DNA from: an uncultured Trichococcus sp.
GTDB lineage: Bacteria > Bacillota > Bacilli > Lactobacillales > Aerococcaceae
Length of the DNA: 64,000 bases
Assembly (NCBI RefSeq): GCF_963667775.1
Contig: NZ_OY764015.1
Span: 1 to 64,000 of the forward strand
Direction: 5' to 3'
In this document: positions 34,213 to 44,100 of the stretch, in pieces
How positions within the stretch are numbered: position 1 is the stretch's first letter
Layout: every line of letters begins with the position of its first letter
Notes under the pieces: generated by a model
Told to the model about the DNA's origin: nothing
What the model saw: the letters and a program-made list of their open reading frames with translations, nothing else
Databases searched by the model: none
Position numbers and translations under genes: made by a program

Positions 34213-35601
34213 ATGAGCAGAACGCTTTTTGATAAACTATGGGACAGACACGTCATTACAGGACCAGAAGGTGAACCACAATTGTTGTATGTGGACCTGC
34301 ACTTGATCCATGAAGTCACTTCACCGCAAGGCTTCGACGGCTTGCGCGAAACCAATCGCCAAGTCCGACGTCCAGACAAAACGATCGCTACGGTCGACCA
34401 CAATGTGCCGACGGAAGATATCTTCAACATCAAGGATCTGATTTCGAAGAAGCAGATCGAAGCGCTGCAGAAGAACTGCGCGGAATTCAACATTCCGTTG
34501 ATGGATATCGGAACAGCCAACCAAGGGATCGTGCATATGGTCGGACCGGAATTGGGCGCAACCCAACCCGGCAAGATTGTCGTCTGCGGAGATTCACATA
34601 CGGCTACACATGGGGCCTTCGGAGCGATGGCATTCGGTATCGGCAGCTCGGAAGTGGAACATGTTTTTGCAACGCAATCAATCTGGCAGAAAAAACCGAA
34701 ATCGATGGGCGTAAAAATCACCGGCAAATTGCCTGCGGGCGTCTACGCGAAAGATATCATCCTACATTTGATTGCGACTTACGGAGCAGCCTTCGGAAGT
34801 GGTTATGCGATTGAATTTTACGGAGATACAGTGGAAGCCTTGACGATGGAAGAACGGATGACAATCTGTAATATGTCCATCGAGTTCGGTGCAAAAATCG
34901 GCATGATGGCACCGGACCAGACTACTTACGATTATTTGCGCGGCCGCCATTATGCACCGGAAAACATGGAGAAAGCCATTGCCGACTGGGAGACGCTGAA
35001 GAGCGATCCGGATGCTGTCTATGACACTGACATCGCTATCGATGTTTCCGATTTGGCTCCTTATGTAACTTGGGGAACCAATCCAGGTATGGGTGTGCAG
35101 TTCGGAGAAAAATTCCCGGAAATCCAGGACAAAAATGACGAGCGTGCCTATAACTACATGGATCTGAAACCTGGCCAAACGGCGGAAGATATCCCATTGG
35201 GCTTTGTCTTCATCGGCTCTTGTACGAATGCCCGCCTGTCCGATCTGATCGAAGCGGCGAAGTATGTCAAAGGCGGAAAAGTGCCTGCCCATATCCAAGC
35301 TATGGTTGTGCCGGGCAGCCGGACCGTCCGCGATGCGGCCGCGGAGTTGGGATTGGACAAAATCTTCATCGATGCGGGATTTGAATGGCGCGAGCCAGGC
35401 TGCTCGGCTTGCTTGGGGATGAATCCGGATAAAGTGCCTGCCGGCGTGCACTGCGCTTCGACTTCCAACCGTAACTTTGAAGGTCGTCAAGGCAAAGGCT
35501 CGCGGACGCACTTGGTCAGCCCGGCTATGGCGGGAGCTGCCGCAGTGAACGGTAAATTTGTGGATATCAGAAAGGAAGCAGTGACTTATGGAGCCAATTA
35601 A
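34213..35601 (+). CDS. leuC: 3-isopropylmalate dehydratase large subunit
   Basis: 462 residues, AGGGGAG upstream. Aconitase fold with the [4Fe-4S] Cys ligands in [10 protein letters not shown] and [12 protein letters not shown], plus [14 protein letters not shown] near the active site. With LeuD it isomerises 2- to 3-isopropylmalate. It overlaps leuD by 14 bp, which suggests coupled synthesis of the two subunits. Confidence 0.97.
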   Translation: MSRTLFDKLWDRHVITGPEGEPQLLYVDLHLIHEVTSPQGFDGLRETNRQVRRPDKTIATVDHNVPTEDIFNIKDLISKKQIEALQKNCAEFNIPLMDIGTANQGIVHMVGPELGATQPGKIVVCGDSHTATHGAFGAMAFGIGSSEVEHVFATQSIWQKKPKSMGVKITGKLPAGVYAKDIILHLIATYGAAFGSGYAIEFYGDTVEALTMEERMTICNMSIEFGAKIGMMAPDQTTYDYLRGRHYAPENMEKAIADWETLKSDPDAVYDTDIAIDVSDLAPYVTWGTNPGMGVQFGEKFPEIQDKNDERAYNYMDLKPGQTAEDIPLGFVFIGSCTNARLSDLIEAAKYVKGGKVPAHIQAMVVPGSRTVRDAAAELGLDKIFIDAGFEWREPGCSACLGMNPDKVPAGVHCASTSNRNFEGRQGKGSRTHLVSPAMAGAAAVNGKFVDIRKEAVTYGAN

Positions 35602-36175
35602 AGTACATAACGGTAAGACAGTTGCCTTGATGAACAACAACATCGACACCGACCAAATCATTCCGAAAGTATTCCTGAAACGGATCGAAAAAACGGGCTT
35701 CGGCGCATTCGTTTTCGATGAATGGCGTTTCCTGAAAAACGGCGATCCGAATCCGGAGTTCCCTTTGAATGATGCCGATCGCCAAGAAGCGACGATCCTC
35801 GTAACGGGAGATAATTTCGGCTGCGGCTCTTCCCGTGAGCATGCCGCATGGGCGTTGAAGGATTACCGTTTCCGCGTCATCATCGCCGGCAGTTACAGCG
35901 ATATCTTCTATATGAATTCTTTGAAGAACGGCTTGTTGCTGATCGAGTTGCCGCAAGAGCAACGTGATGCTTTGGCGCAATTACCGGCGGATGAGACCAT
36001 CCAGATCGACTTGCCGAATCAAGTGGTCAGAACCAGTACAGCGGAGTATCCTTTCGCCATCGATCCGACTTGGAAGCATAAATTGGAAAACGGCATCGAC
36101 GACATCACCGAAACGATGACTTATGCTGATCAGATTGATGCGTACGAAGCGAAATGGGACAATATTTACGCATAG
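35588..36175 (+). CDS. leuD: 3-isopropylmalate dehydratase small subunit
   Basis: 195 residues starting inside the leuC 3' end (AGAAAGGAAG upstream). Swivel-domain motifs: [17 protein letters not shown] and the substrate loop [15 protein letters not shown]. It completes the LeuCD enzyme. Last gene of the leu operon, followed by a terminator. Confidence 0.97.
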   Translation: MEPIKVHNGKTVALMNNNIDTDQIIPKVFLKRIEKTGFGAFVFDEWRFLKNGDPNPEFPLNDADRQEATILVTGDNFGCGSSREHAAWALKDYRFRVIIAGSYSDIFYMNSLKNGLLLIELPQEQRDALAQLPADETIQIDLPNQVVRTSTAEYPFAIDPTWKHKLENGIDDITETMTYADQIDAYEAKWDNIYA

Positions 36176-36182
36176 ATGAAAG

Positions 36183-36231
36183 AAGCGAGAAATTTCCTTC
36201 AATTGGAGGGGATTTCTCGCTTGTTTTTTTG
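36183..36231 (+). terminator. leu operon terminator
   Basis: AAGCGAGAAAT pairs with ATTTCTCGCTT, followed by GTTTTTTT. Confidence 0.85.
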
Positions 36232-36426
36232 AAGTGTTGTAAGATGGAGTTGTGCCAAGGTTGGCAAATATGACGATATGTTGTCGTTGTAGCTAAAAAA
36301 TCATTATCCGATACTGCTTTATGTTATAATGTCTTGTCTATCGCTAAGCCCCTATTTGAGGAATGTCTGCAGAAAAAGGCCCGCAGGATGGATGAATTAT
36401 ATTTCCCTACAGGAGGAATGAATAAG

Positions 36427-37638
36427 ATGAGTAGAGCTTTAATTATTGGTGCCGGTGGCGTTTCCAACGTCGTATGCCATAAATGTGCCCAAAATTCAGA
36501 AGTGTTCGAAGAATTTATGATTGCCAGTCGTACCAAGTCAAAATGCGATGAAATCAAAGATCGGATCGAAAGCGGCATTTATGCTGGGCGTTCCAAAATC
36601 ACGACTGCCCAAGTGGATGCGAACAATGTTCCTGAATTAGTGGCGCTGATCAATGAATACAAACCGGATATCGTGATTAATGTGGCTTTGCCATACCAAG
36701 ACTTGACCATCATGGATGCCTGTCTTGAAACAAAAACTGATTATGTCGACACAGCGAACTATGAACCGGAAGATACAGCTAAATTTGAATACAAATGGCA
36801 ATGGGATTACCGCGAGCGTTTCGAAAAAGCCGGCATCACCGCATTGTTGGGATCAGGCTTTGACCCGGGCGTAACAAGCGTATTCTCTGCCTATGCCCAA
36901 AAACATCATTTCGATGAAATCCATACGATCGATATCCTGGACTGCAACGGCGGCGATCATGGTTATCCTTTCGCAACCAACTTCAATCCGGAGATCAACA
37001 TCCGCGAAGTTACGGCAAACGGAAGCTATTGGGAAAACGGCGAATGGATCGAAACGGAACCGATGGAAATCAAGCGGGAATACAATTTCGATCAAGTCGG
37101 CAAGAAGGACATGTATTTGCTGCACCACGAAGAAATTGAATCGTTGGCTTTGAACATCAAAGGCATCAAACGCATCCGTTTCTTCATGACATTTGGCGAA
37201 AGCTACCTGACGCATTTGAAAGTGTTGGAGAATGTGGGCATGACTTCCATCGAGCCGATCGAATTCGAAGGCAAACAGATTGTGCCGCTGCAATTCCTGA
37301 AAGCCGTATTGCCTGATCCAGCTTCATTGGGACCGCGCACAAAAGGAAAAACGAACATCGGTAACATCTTCACCGGAATCAAAGACGGAAAAGAGAAGAC
37401 ATACTATATCTACAACGTCTGCGACCATGAAGAATGCTACAAAGAAGTAGGCTCGCAAGCCGTCTCCTACACAACCGGTGTCCCAGCGATGATCGGGGCA
37501 GCTATGGTCTTGACCGGACAGTGGAAAAAACCAGGCGTGTACAATATCGAAGAATTCAATCCGGATCCATTCATGGAAGCATTGAATGTCTATGGCTTGC
37601 CTTGGCAAGAGGACTTCAATCCTACCTTGGTCGATTAG
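36427..37638 (+). CDS. carboxynorspermidine / saccharopine dehydrogenase family protein
   Basis: 403 residues from the ATG at 36427, 10 nt after AGGAGG; an ATG nine bases earlier is too close to that site. An N-terminal Rossmann domain (ALIIGAGGVSNVV) and a family pattern VNVALPYQDLTIMDACL precede LLGSGFDPGVTSVFSAYA. Pairing with nspC indicates carboxynorspermidine (or carboxyspermidine) dehydrogenase: NADPH-dependent condensation of aspartate semialdehyde with a diamine. A TATAAT at 36325-36330 may belong to its promoter. The lysine-pathway saccharopine function is unlikely in this context. Confidence 0.92.
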   Translation: MSRALIIGAGGVSNVVCHKCAQNSEVFEEFMIASRTKSKCDEIKDRIESGIYAGRSKITTAQVDANNVPELVALINEYKPDIVINVALPYQDLTIMDACLETKTDYVDTANYEPEDTAKFEYKWQWDYRERFEKAGITALLGSGFDPGVTSVFSAYAQKHHFDEIHTIDILDCNGGDHGYPFATNFNPEINIREVTANGSYWENGEWIETEPMEIKREYNFDQVGKKDMYLLHHEEIESLALNIKGIKRIRFFMTFGESYLTHLKVLENVGMTSIEPIEFEGKQIVPLQFLKAVLPDPASLGPRTKGKTNIGNIFTGIKDGKEKTYYIYNVCDHEECYKEVGSQAVSYTTGVPAMIGAAMVLTGQWKKPGVYNIEEFNPDPFMEALNVYGLPWQEDFNPTLVD

Positions 37639-37647
37639 GAGGTACGG

Positions 37648-38787
37648 ATGGATACAACAATCGATTTTCAAGCCTTGCCGACACCAAGCTACGTGGTGGA
37701 TGAGACCTTATTGCGCCGCAATCTGGAAATTCTGAAATCGGTGAAGGATCAAACGGGCTGCAAAATTTTGCTGGCCCAGAAAGCTTTTTCGATGTACTAT
37801 TTCTACCCTTTGATTGCCGAATATCTGGACGGCACGACCGCAAGCTCTGTCCATGAGGCGCAACTGGGTTATGAGGAATTCGGCAAGGAGACGCACGTCT
37901 TTGCGCCGGCTTTCAAGAAGGAAGAAATGGAGGCGTTGCTCCCGATCGTGGATCACATCGTCTTCAATTCTCCTAACCAAGTGAGGCTGTATGCCGAAAT
38001 GGTGAAGAACAGCCCGCGTCCGATCGAAATCGGCCTGCGCGTCAATCCTGAACTTTCAACGCAGGACCATGCGCTGTATGACCCGGCCAGTCCGTTTTCG
38101 CGTTTGGGCACGACAGCCGTCAATTTCGACGAGAGCCAAGTCGAATTGTTGGACGGACTGCATTTCCACACCCTTTGCGAACAAGGTTCCGATGCCTTGG
38201 AAGCGACTTTGGTCGCATTCGAGGAAAAATTCGGGAAATATCTGCACGGTATGAAATGGGTAAACTTCGGCGGTGGGCATCATATCACTAAAGAAGGCTA
38301 CGATATCGCCAAATTGGTGAAAATCGTCAACTACATCAAAGAGAAATATGCTGTGCAGGTCTATCTTGAGCCTGGCGAAGCGATCGCATTGAATGCGGGA
38401 TTCCTTGTCGCGAGCGTGCTCGAGACGACTTATAACCAGATGAATCTGGCCATCCTGGATACATCCGCGACTTGCCACATGCCTGACGTATTGGAAATGC
38501 CTTACCGTCCGTTCATCATCGGTTCCGGTGAAGCGAACGAAAAAGCCCATACGTACCGCTTGGGCGGACAGACTTGCTTAGCAGGGGACGTCATCGGGGA
38601 TTATTCCTTCGATGAGCCGCTTCAGCCCGGCGATCGCCTGATCTTCACGGATATGGCCATCTATTCCATGGTGAAGAACACGACCTTCAACGGCATCCAA
38701 CTGCCGGCTATCGCGGCCCATACGTTCAAAGAAGGCACGAAAGTCATCAAGACCTTCGGCTACGAAGATTTCAAATCACGACTTTAG
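37648..38787 (+). CDS. nspC: carboxynorspermidine decarboxylase
   Basis: 379 residues, AGGAGG six bases before the ATG, 9 bp after the dehydrogenase gene. Alanine-racemase-fold PLP enzyme: the PLP Lys in LLAQKAFSMYYF (about 50), SVHEAQLGYEEFG, the Gly-rich phosphate loop WVNFGGGHHIT, and the second-subunit residues in DTSATCHMPDVLEMPYRP. It decarboxylates carboxy(nor)spermidine to (nor)spermidine. Together the two genes form the alternative spermidine pathway that avoids S-adenosylmethionine decarboxylase. Confidence 0.95.
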   Translation: MDTTIDFQALPTPSYVVDETLLRRNLEILKSVKDQTGCKILLAQKAFSMYYFYPLIAEYLDGTTASSVHEAQLGYEEFGKETHVFAPAFKKEEMEALLPIVDHIVFNSPNQVRLYAEMVKNSPRPIEIGLRVNPELSTQDHALYDPASPFSRLGTTAVNFDESQVELLDGLHFHTLCEQGSDALEATLVAFEEKFGKYLHGMKWVNFGGGHHITKEGYDIAKLVKIVNYIKEKYAVQVYLEPGEAIALNAGFLVASVLETTYNQMNLAILDTSATCHMPDVLEMPYRPFIIGSGEANEKAHTYRLGGQTCLAGDVIGDYSFDEPLQPGDRLIFTDMAIYSMVKNTTFNGIQLPAIAAHTFKEGTKVIKTFGYEDFKSRL

Positions 38788-38797
38788 TTATTAAATG

Positions 38798-38828
38798 GGA
38801 GCTGTCTCTGATGAGACAGCTTTTTTAC
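38798..38828 (+). terminator. terminator after nspC
   Basis: AGCTGTCTC pairs with GAGACAGCT around TGAT, followed by six T. Confidence 0.9.
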
Positions 38829-38832
38829 TGTT

Positions 38833-38960
38833 CTCCGGCTTGGGGCGCTTGGCCGGAGTTGAGGACCGCATTCTGATGGTCTCCTCCTGTGGGCAGAAGC
38901 CTCCTCGGAGAAGAGACCAACTATTACCATTCTGCTCCGGCGAAAGAAGCCTCGCCGGAG
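38833..38960. repeat. cluster of CTCCGG...CCGGAG hairpins (cluster C)
   Basis: Units at 38833-38858 and 38935-38960 (CTCCGGCGA...CTCGCCGGAG), with a degraded unit between them (about 38881-38915, CTCCTC...CTCCTCGGAG). Lies in the 332-bp gap between nspC and the CapA gene. Confidence 0.72.
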
Positions 38961-39044
38961 GAACGGGACATTTTGCACTGTAGTTTTCCAGCGAAAATAT
39001 GCATATCCATAAAAAACAATAGGACTAAGAAGAATTTGCCTCAA

Positions 39045-39073
39045 GTGACAAAGACGATAGGGTCCGGTATAAT
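39045..39073 (+). promoter_or_regulatory. promoter of the CapA-like gene
   Basis: GTGACA (39045-39050), 17 bp, TATAAT (39068-39073), 47 bp before the start. Confidence 0.65.
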
Positions 39074-39119
39074 CAAATTGTCGAATATTGCGAAAAATAC
39101 TTCTGGAAAGGGGAACAAA

Positions 39120-40298
39120 ATGAGAAAAGAAACGTTTGTGATGTCGTTGGCTGTGCTGGGATTATGGGGGTGCGCGGATGAAGCGGATACGGTTCCTGAA
39201 GTTGCATCCGTGGACACCGCTTCTGAACAAAATGATACAGTTTCCGAAAACGAAGAGGAAAAAGTCATTTCCTTCATCGGAGTCGGGGATAATCTGATCC
39301 ATGATTCCATTTTCCGGGATGCGGAATTGCCGGACGGAACCTATGATTTCAAGTTCATCTACGAAAATGTGGCAGAGGATATTGAAGAGGCGGATATCGC
39401 TTTTCTGAATCAAGAGACGATCAGCGCGGGGGGAGATTATCCTTATTCGGGCTACCCAGCGTTCAATACGCCGCCCGAAATCGCCCAGGATATGAAAGAC
39501 CTAGGCTTTGATTTGGTCAACGGCGCAACGAACCATGCCTTGGATTATGATTACCCAGGCGCCCTCAATTCCCTGGCAGTATGGAATGAAGTGGAGGATA
39601 TTATCTATACAGGTATTTATGAGAGTCAAGCGGACCGGGATGAAATCCGGACAATCGAAAGAGAAGGCGTCACGTTCGCTTTTTTGACCTATACTTACGG
39701 CACGAACGGTATTGAGCCGGACACCTCTTATCGGGTAGCTTATTTTGACGAAGAACAGATTCGCCAGGATGTTGCAAATGCCAAAAGCGTCAGCGATGCT
39801 GTCATCGTTTCGGCGCACTGGGGTGACGAAAACACGCAGGAAGTCAACGAGATGCAACGTACTTATGCACAATTGTTTGCAGATCTGGAGGTCGATGTCG
39901 TCATCGGCACCCACCCACACATTCTGCAACCGATTGAGTGGGTGACAGGCGTAAATCAAAATAAAACCCTTGTGGTCTATTCTCTGGGGAATTTTATTGC
40001 CCACTCGCTGACGGATTATAATACGCTCGGAGGCATGGTGACTTTTGATTTTGTCATTGCTGATGATGAGACGATGAGTATCGAAAACGTCCAATTCGAG
40101 CCTACTGTTTCGCACTATGTGGCAGATCCGGGAAATGTTGAGAACTCACGGCGGGATTTTAAAATTTACAAGTTGGAAAATTACTCGGAAGAGTTAGCCT
40201 TGGAGCATGGGTTGAACGGTTATGAGGACCTGGAAATAACGCCGAATAACTATCTTTCCCTCGTGAAGAACGTCATTCCTGCAGAAATGTTGGAGTAA
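39120..40298 (+). CDS. CapA-family (PgsA-like) surface lipoprotein, metallophosphatase fold
   Basis: 392 residues from the ATG at 39120 (GGAAAGGGG upstream). The frame is open much earlier, but that part spans hairpin repeats and the promoter. A short signal with a lipobox-like LWGC (Cys18) is followed by an acidic linker. The CapA domain has VGDNLIHDS, FLNQETISAGG, GATNHALDYD, SAHWGDEN and the metal motif IGTHPHILQPIEW. Relatives take part in poly-gamma-glutamate anchoring, but no pgs/cap synthase genes lie here, so that role cannot be asserted. Confidence 0.87.
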   Translation: MRKETFVMSLAVLGLWGCADEADTVPEVASVDTASEQNDTVSENEEEKVISFIGVGDNLIHDSIFRDAELPDGTYDFKFIYENVAEDIEEADIAFLNQETISAGGDYPYSGYPAFNTPPEIAQDMKDLGFDLVNGATNHALDYDYPGALNSLAVWNEVEDIIYTGIYESQADRDEIRTIEREGVTFAFLTYTYGTNGIEPDTSYRVAYFDEEQIRQDVANAKSVSDAVIVSAHWGDENTQEVNEMQRTYAQLFADLEVDVVIGTHPHILQPIEWVTGVNQNKTLVVYSLGNFIAHSLTDYNTLGGMVTFDFVIADDETMSIENVQFEPTVSHYVADPGNVENSRRDFKIYKLENYSEELALEHGLNGYEDLEITPNNYLSLVKNVIPAEMLE

Positions 40299-41133
40299 CG
40301 GAAAAATACAATAATGCATTTTTTTGAAGGCATCGGTAATCAGCGGTACAGCAAGCGTTTCTTGAAAAGAAACAAACATGAAACCGAAGCCTTCCGAAAA
40401 TTGCTTACTAATGATTGACGAAACCGCTTATTTATACTATATTGTAGGCAGATGGAAAATCCTATCGCGATATTCTATCCACCTCAGAAAAACTCCCGAT
40501 TGAAATATCAGTGATCATGTCAGCGTACCACCAAAAATACACCCTCCGCTCAAACAAATGAGCAAACCACCCAAATACTTTCACAACTAGATTCCCTCGA
40601 TTCAAACAAAAGTAATTCCAGTAAACTTACGTTCTTTTTTGACATCCTCTCAAAAATCATCCAGCAAAACATACCCGATCTTATTCTTCGCTTACCCATT
40701 TTTATAATAGATCCGATGGAAAATAACACGGAGTAATCAGCTTATTTTGAACGCCGATAAACCTTTGAACATACAGGTGGTTGAATGCTTGAATCGCAGT
40801 TGAACTAATAATAGGTAAGTTTTTTCAACAAACTGATTTAGCATGCCCAAAATCTTTATTTTGATGTATGTATTTGAATGCTCGGCTGCCAGCAATGTTT
40901 AAGCTATCCGTTTTTCTCTGATGCATTCTCCGAAAATCCCACGTTTGTATCCCACCCTTTGATTATTCTCTGTTCTCGATAGATCCGTTTTGAGTAAAAG
41001 CGTTTGTCGTTTTTCATTGTATCGGTCCTTCGCAGCTCTTGGATTTGTTGACTTGCGTGATTCACAGCAGCTTCAAGCCAATGCTTCAGCCACTTGTACC
41101 GTCACTTTCGAAATAAAGAGGAGATGGAGGAAT
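40299..41133 (+). other. 835-bp non-coding region upstream of the pilus operon
   Basis: An inverted repeat (AAGGCATCGGT near 40327-40337 with ACCGAAGCCTT near 40383-40393) encloses a GTTTCTT/AGAAAC hairpin. A promoter-like TTGACG-17 bp-TATATT lies at 40415-40443. A second -10-like TATAAT is near 40704. The rest is AT-rich, C-rich and G-poor on the plus strand, unlike the flanks. No convincing gene was found. It could hold a long regulated leader for the pilus genes. Confidence 0.6.
40415..40443 (+). promoter_or_regulatory. candidate distal promoter of the pilus operon
   Basis: TTGACG (40415-40420), 17 bp, TATATT (40438-40443). About 690 bp upstream of the first pilus gene, so its assignment is uncertain. 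Confidence 0.45.
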
Positions 41134-44100
41134 ATGAGAAAAAAGTGTTTTTTACTGCTCAACAGAATTGTTTTTTGGCTGATAACATTGATGACAGTGA
41201 TGCCATCCTTTTTGTCAGCCTATACCGCAATCGATGTATTAGCCGCAGAAATCGGAACAGTCCAGATGGCCTTACCTATGGATGATGGGACTGCGAGCGC
41301 AACTGGAACGGTCAACGGATCAGGAACGGCTGTTGATTGGGTTGTGACCGTAACGAAATTTGATTCTGAGGACGAACGGGCTCCGAAACTCGAACTTGAA
41401 TACAGCAGCGGCCTAGGTACACCGTATAATATTAGTACGAATGTTCAACAAATCAATCGTACGGATATCGGTGCGGTGACAGTCTTAAAAGGATACACAT
41501 ACAGCACCGCCGCAGAAACACTCACCATGTCATTCACTACTGATATTACAGACCATTCTTCTGAAACAATTTCCCTCAAAATACTGGCAGGAACTCTCAG
41601 CGAAGAGGAATCCGGGGCAGTGGACATCTTCATGTCTGGTAACGTAAGAACATTATCTCTCGTCAATCCAATCGCCCAGGCGGAAGCGGAAGCAGCAGCC
41701 CAGGCGGAAGCGGAAGCAGCAGCCCAGGCGGAAGCGGAAGCAGCAGCCCAGGCGGAAGCGGAAGCAGCAGCCCAGGCGGAAGCGGAAGCAGCAGCCCAGG
41801 CGGAAGCGGAAGCAGCAGCCCAGGCGGAAGCGGAAGCAGCAGCCCAGGCGGAAGCGGAAGCAGCAGCCCAGGCGGAAGCGGAAGCAGCAGCCCAGGCGGA
41901 AGCGGAAGCAGCAGCCCAGGCGGAAGCGGAAGCAACAGCTCAGGCGGAAGCGGAAGCAGCAGCCCAGGCGGAAACGGAAGCAGCAGCCCAGGCGGAAACG
42001 GAAGCAGCAACCCAGGCGGAAACGGTATCCCAGTCTGATGCAAATGTTGAATCAACTGTGGATTCGCCAGAAAGTTCAAAACTAATTGTTGTTGAGGAAC
42101 TGCCAGAACAAGAAACAGAACTCGATTCAGTCGCTGAACCAGTCTCTTTAGAAGGAATTGCAAATGATCCAATCATTCCGGTGCCGCCTACAGTTGCTTT
42201 GTTGTTCGGTAAATCGACTCTAGCGTTTGGTGTGGACGAAGGGCTAGCACTAGCGGCGACTACATATAGCGACACAATCCAAGTAAATAAAACAGCCTTA
42301 CGAAATTTAGGGTGCAGAACCTATGAAGTTACCTTGACCATCACCGGCATTCCCCCACTTAAACCTGTTGATGTCGTTTTGGTTTTGGATAGATCCGGTA
42401 GCATGTCCGAATCAGCTGGACAGTATTCACGCTTGTATTATGCAAAACAAGCGGCTATTAATTTTGCTGGATTAGTATTAACCGGTCCAAATGCTATTCC
42501 GGGTAGCCAAGTTGCAGTAGTAAGCTTCAGTGGGCCTCAAACCGTTACTGGTGATGGTATTCAGAGTAACGCGACACAAAATTTGGGGTTTTCTACAAAT
42601 ATGACATTAATAACTAATACCATCAATGGCCTTAATGCGAGTGGAGGCACAAACACTCAAGCAGGGTTTAATCAAGCTGGAACGACATTGAATGGAGCTA
42701 ACGCGGATTCAAATAAAGTAGTCATCATGTTTACTGACGGCATACCCACAGCAAGCAATGGGAATCAATATGGTCCTAGCGAACCAACAGTGCACAATGT
42801 ACACACAATTGCTGCATATACAGCAGGGCAAGCACTACATACAAGGGCACGTGTATTCACCATCGGCTTATTGCAAAATATACCCACTAATGTCCGTACA
42901 CTTGCCATTGACACATTGACAAAAGCTCAAAATGCTGGATTTTATGAAGCCCCATCTGCACAAGATTTACAAACAATTTTCGCATCTATTTCACAACAGT
43001 TAAATTATTCTGCGCTAAATGCTGTTGTAACGGATGTGGTTGGAAATAATTTCAACCTAATTGAGAGTAGTCTCCCGGCTGGAGCTGTTTACAATCCTAT
43101 GAACAGAACTATTACCTGGAGCCCAGGAACAATCATTACAAATTCGCAGTTGAAATACACGGTTCAAGCCAAGCCGGAATTTGAAGGCGGATTAGCCTAC
43201 ACAAATGAATCGGCAACTCTTAATTACACGAACGTGAATGGAGTTGCTAATCAGGCGAAAACGTTCCCGAAACCTCAGGTGAATGTTCCTACGAGACTAA
43301 GTGTAAGTTTAACTGATGCCACTATTCTATTGGGTGATTCCATTCAATTGGCAATCGGCAACGATCCTGCTGCTGAAAATTATATGAGTCCGATAACTGG
43401 TGGCGATGGGGACGGTACCTATACTTACGCTTGGTATGTAGATGGATCCGAAACTGTCATTTCCACAGATGAAAATCCAACGCTATCCCCAACAGCCGAT
43501 ACGAAATACAAGCTTATCGTTACAGATTCTGATGGTTGTATGGCTATTGCCTATATGTGGGTCAGGGTCAAAACAGGTAGCTTAACAATCAGAAAGGAAA
43601 ATGAATCCGGTACGGTCATTACCGACAACCCTGCCACCTTCACTCTGACAAAAGACAGCACTACCACAACGCAGTCGACAGCCGCGAATGGATTTGCCGA
43701 ATTTACTGGTCTTACAAGAGGGACGTATACATTACAAGAAACAGTCGCTCCGATAGGATTTATAGCAGATCTGACAATCTATACGGTGACAGTGGGATTA
43801 AGTGCAATCGGAGCAGTAGAGGTTACCGTGACAAAATCCGGAACGCCGAATCCTGTAATGGTTCCAAGTAATCCATTGGTGATCAAAAATGCAGTGGATA
43901 AAATTGATATTCCGGTCACGAAGGTTTGGAATGACAACAATAACTTGCTTCAAACAAGACCATCAAGCATTACTGTCAATGTTTACCAGAATTACCAGGA
44001 AGGGGATTCACCTTACGACACGATTGTGATCACACCGGATGTTAACGGCGTGTGGAGTGGGGTCTTCGAAGATCTTCCGAAATATGAAAGCCCGGGTCAA

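Noticed and set aside
41674-42027. Possible CRISPR array
   Set aside because: Units are contiguous 24-bp coding repeats without spacers, and no cas genes are present.
41663-42172. Minus-strand frame made of PLPPGLLL-type repeats
   Set aside because: It is the antisense of the in-frame 24-bp repeat of the adhesin. The long open frame is a composition effect and has no start context.
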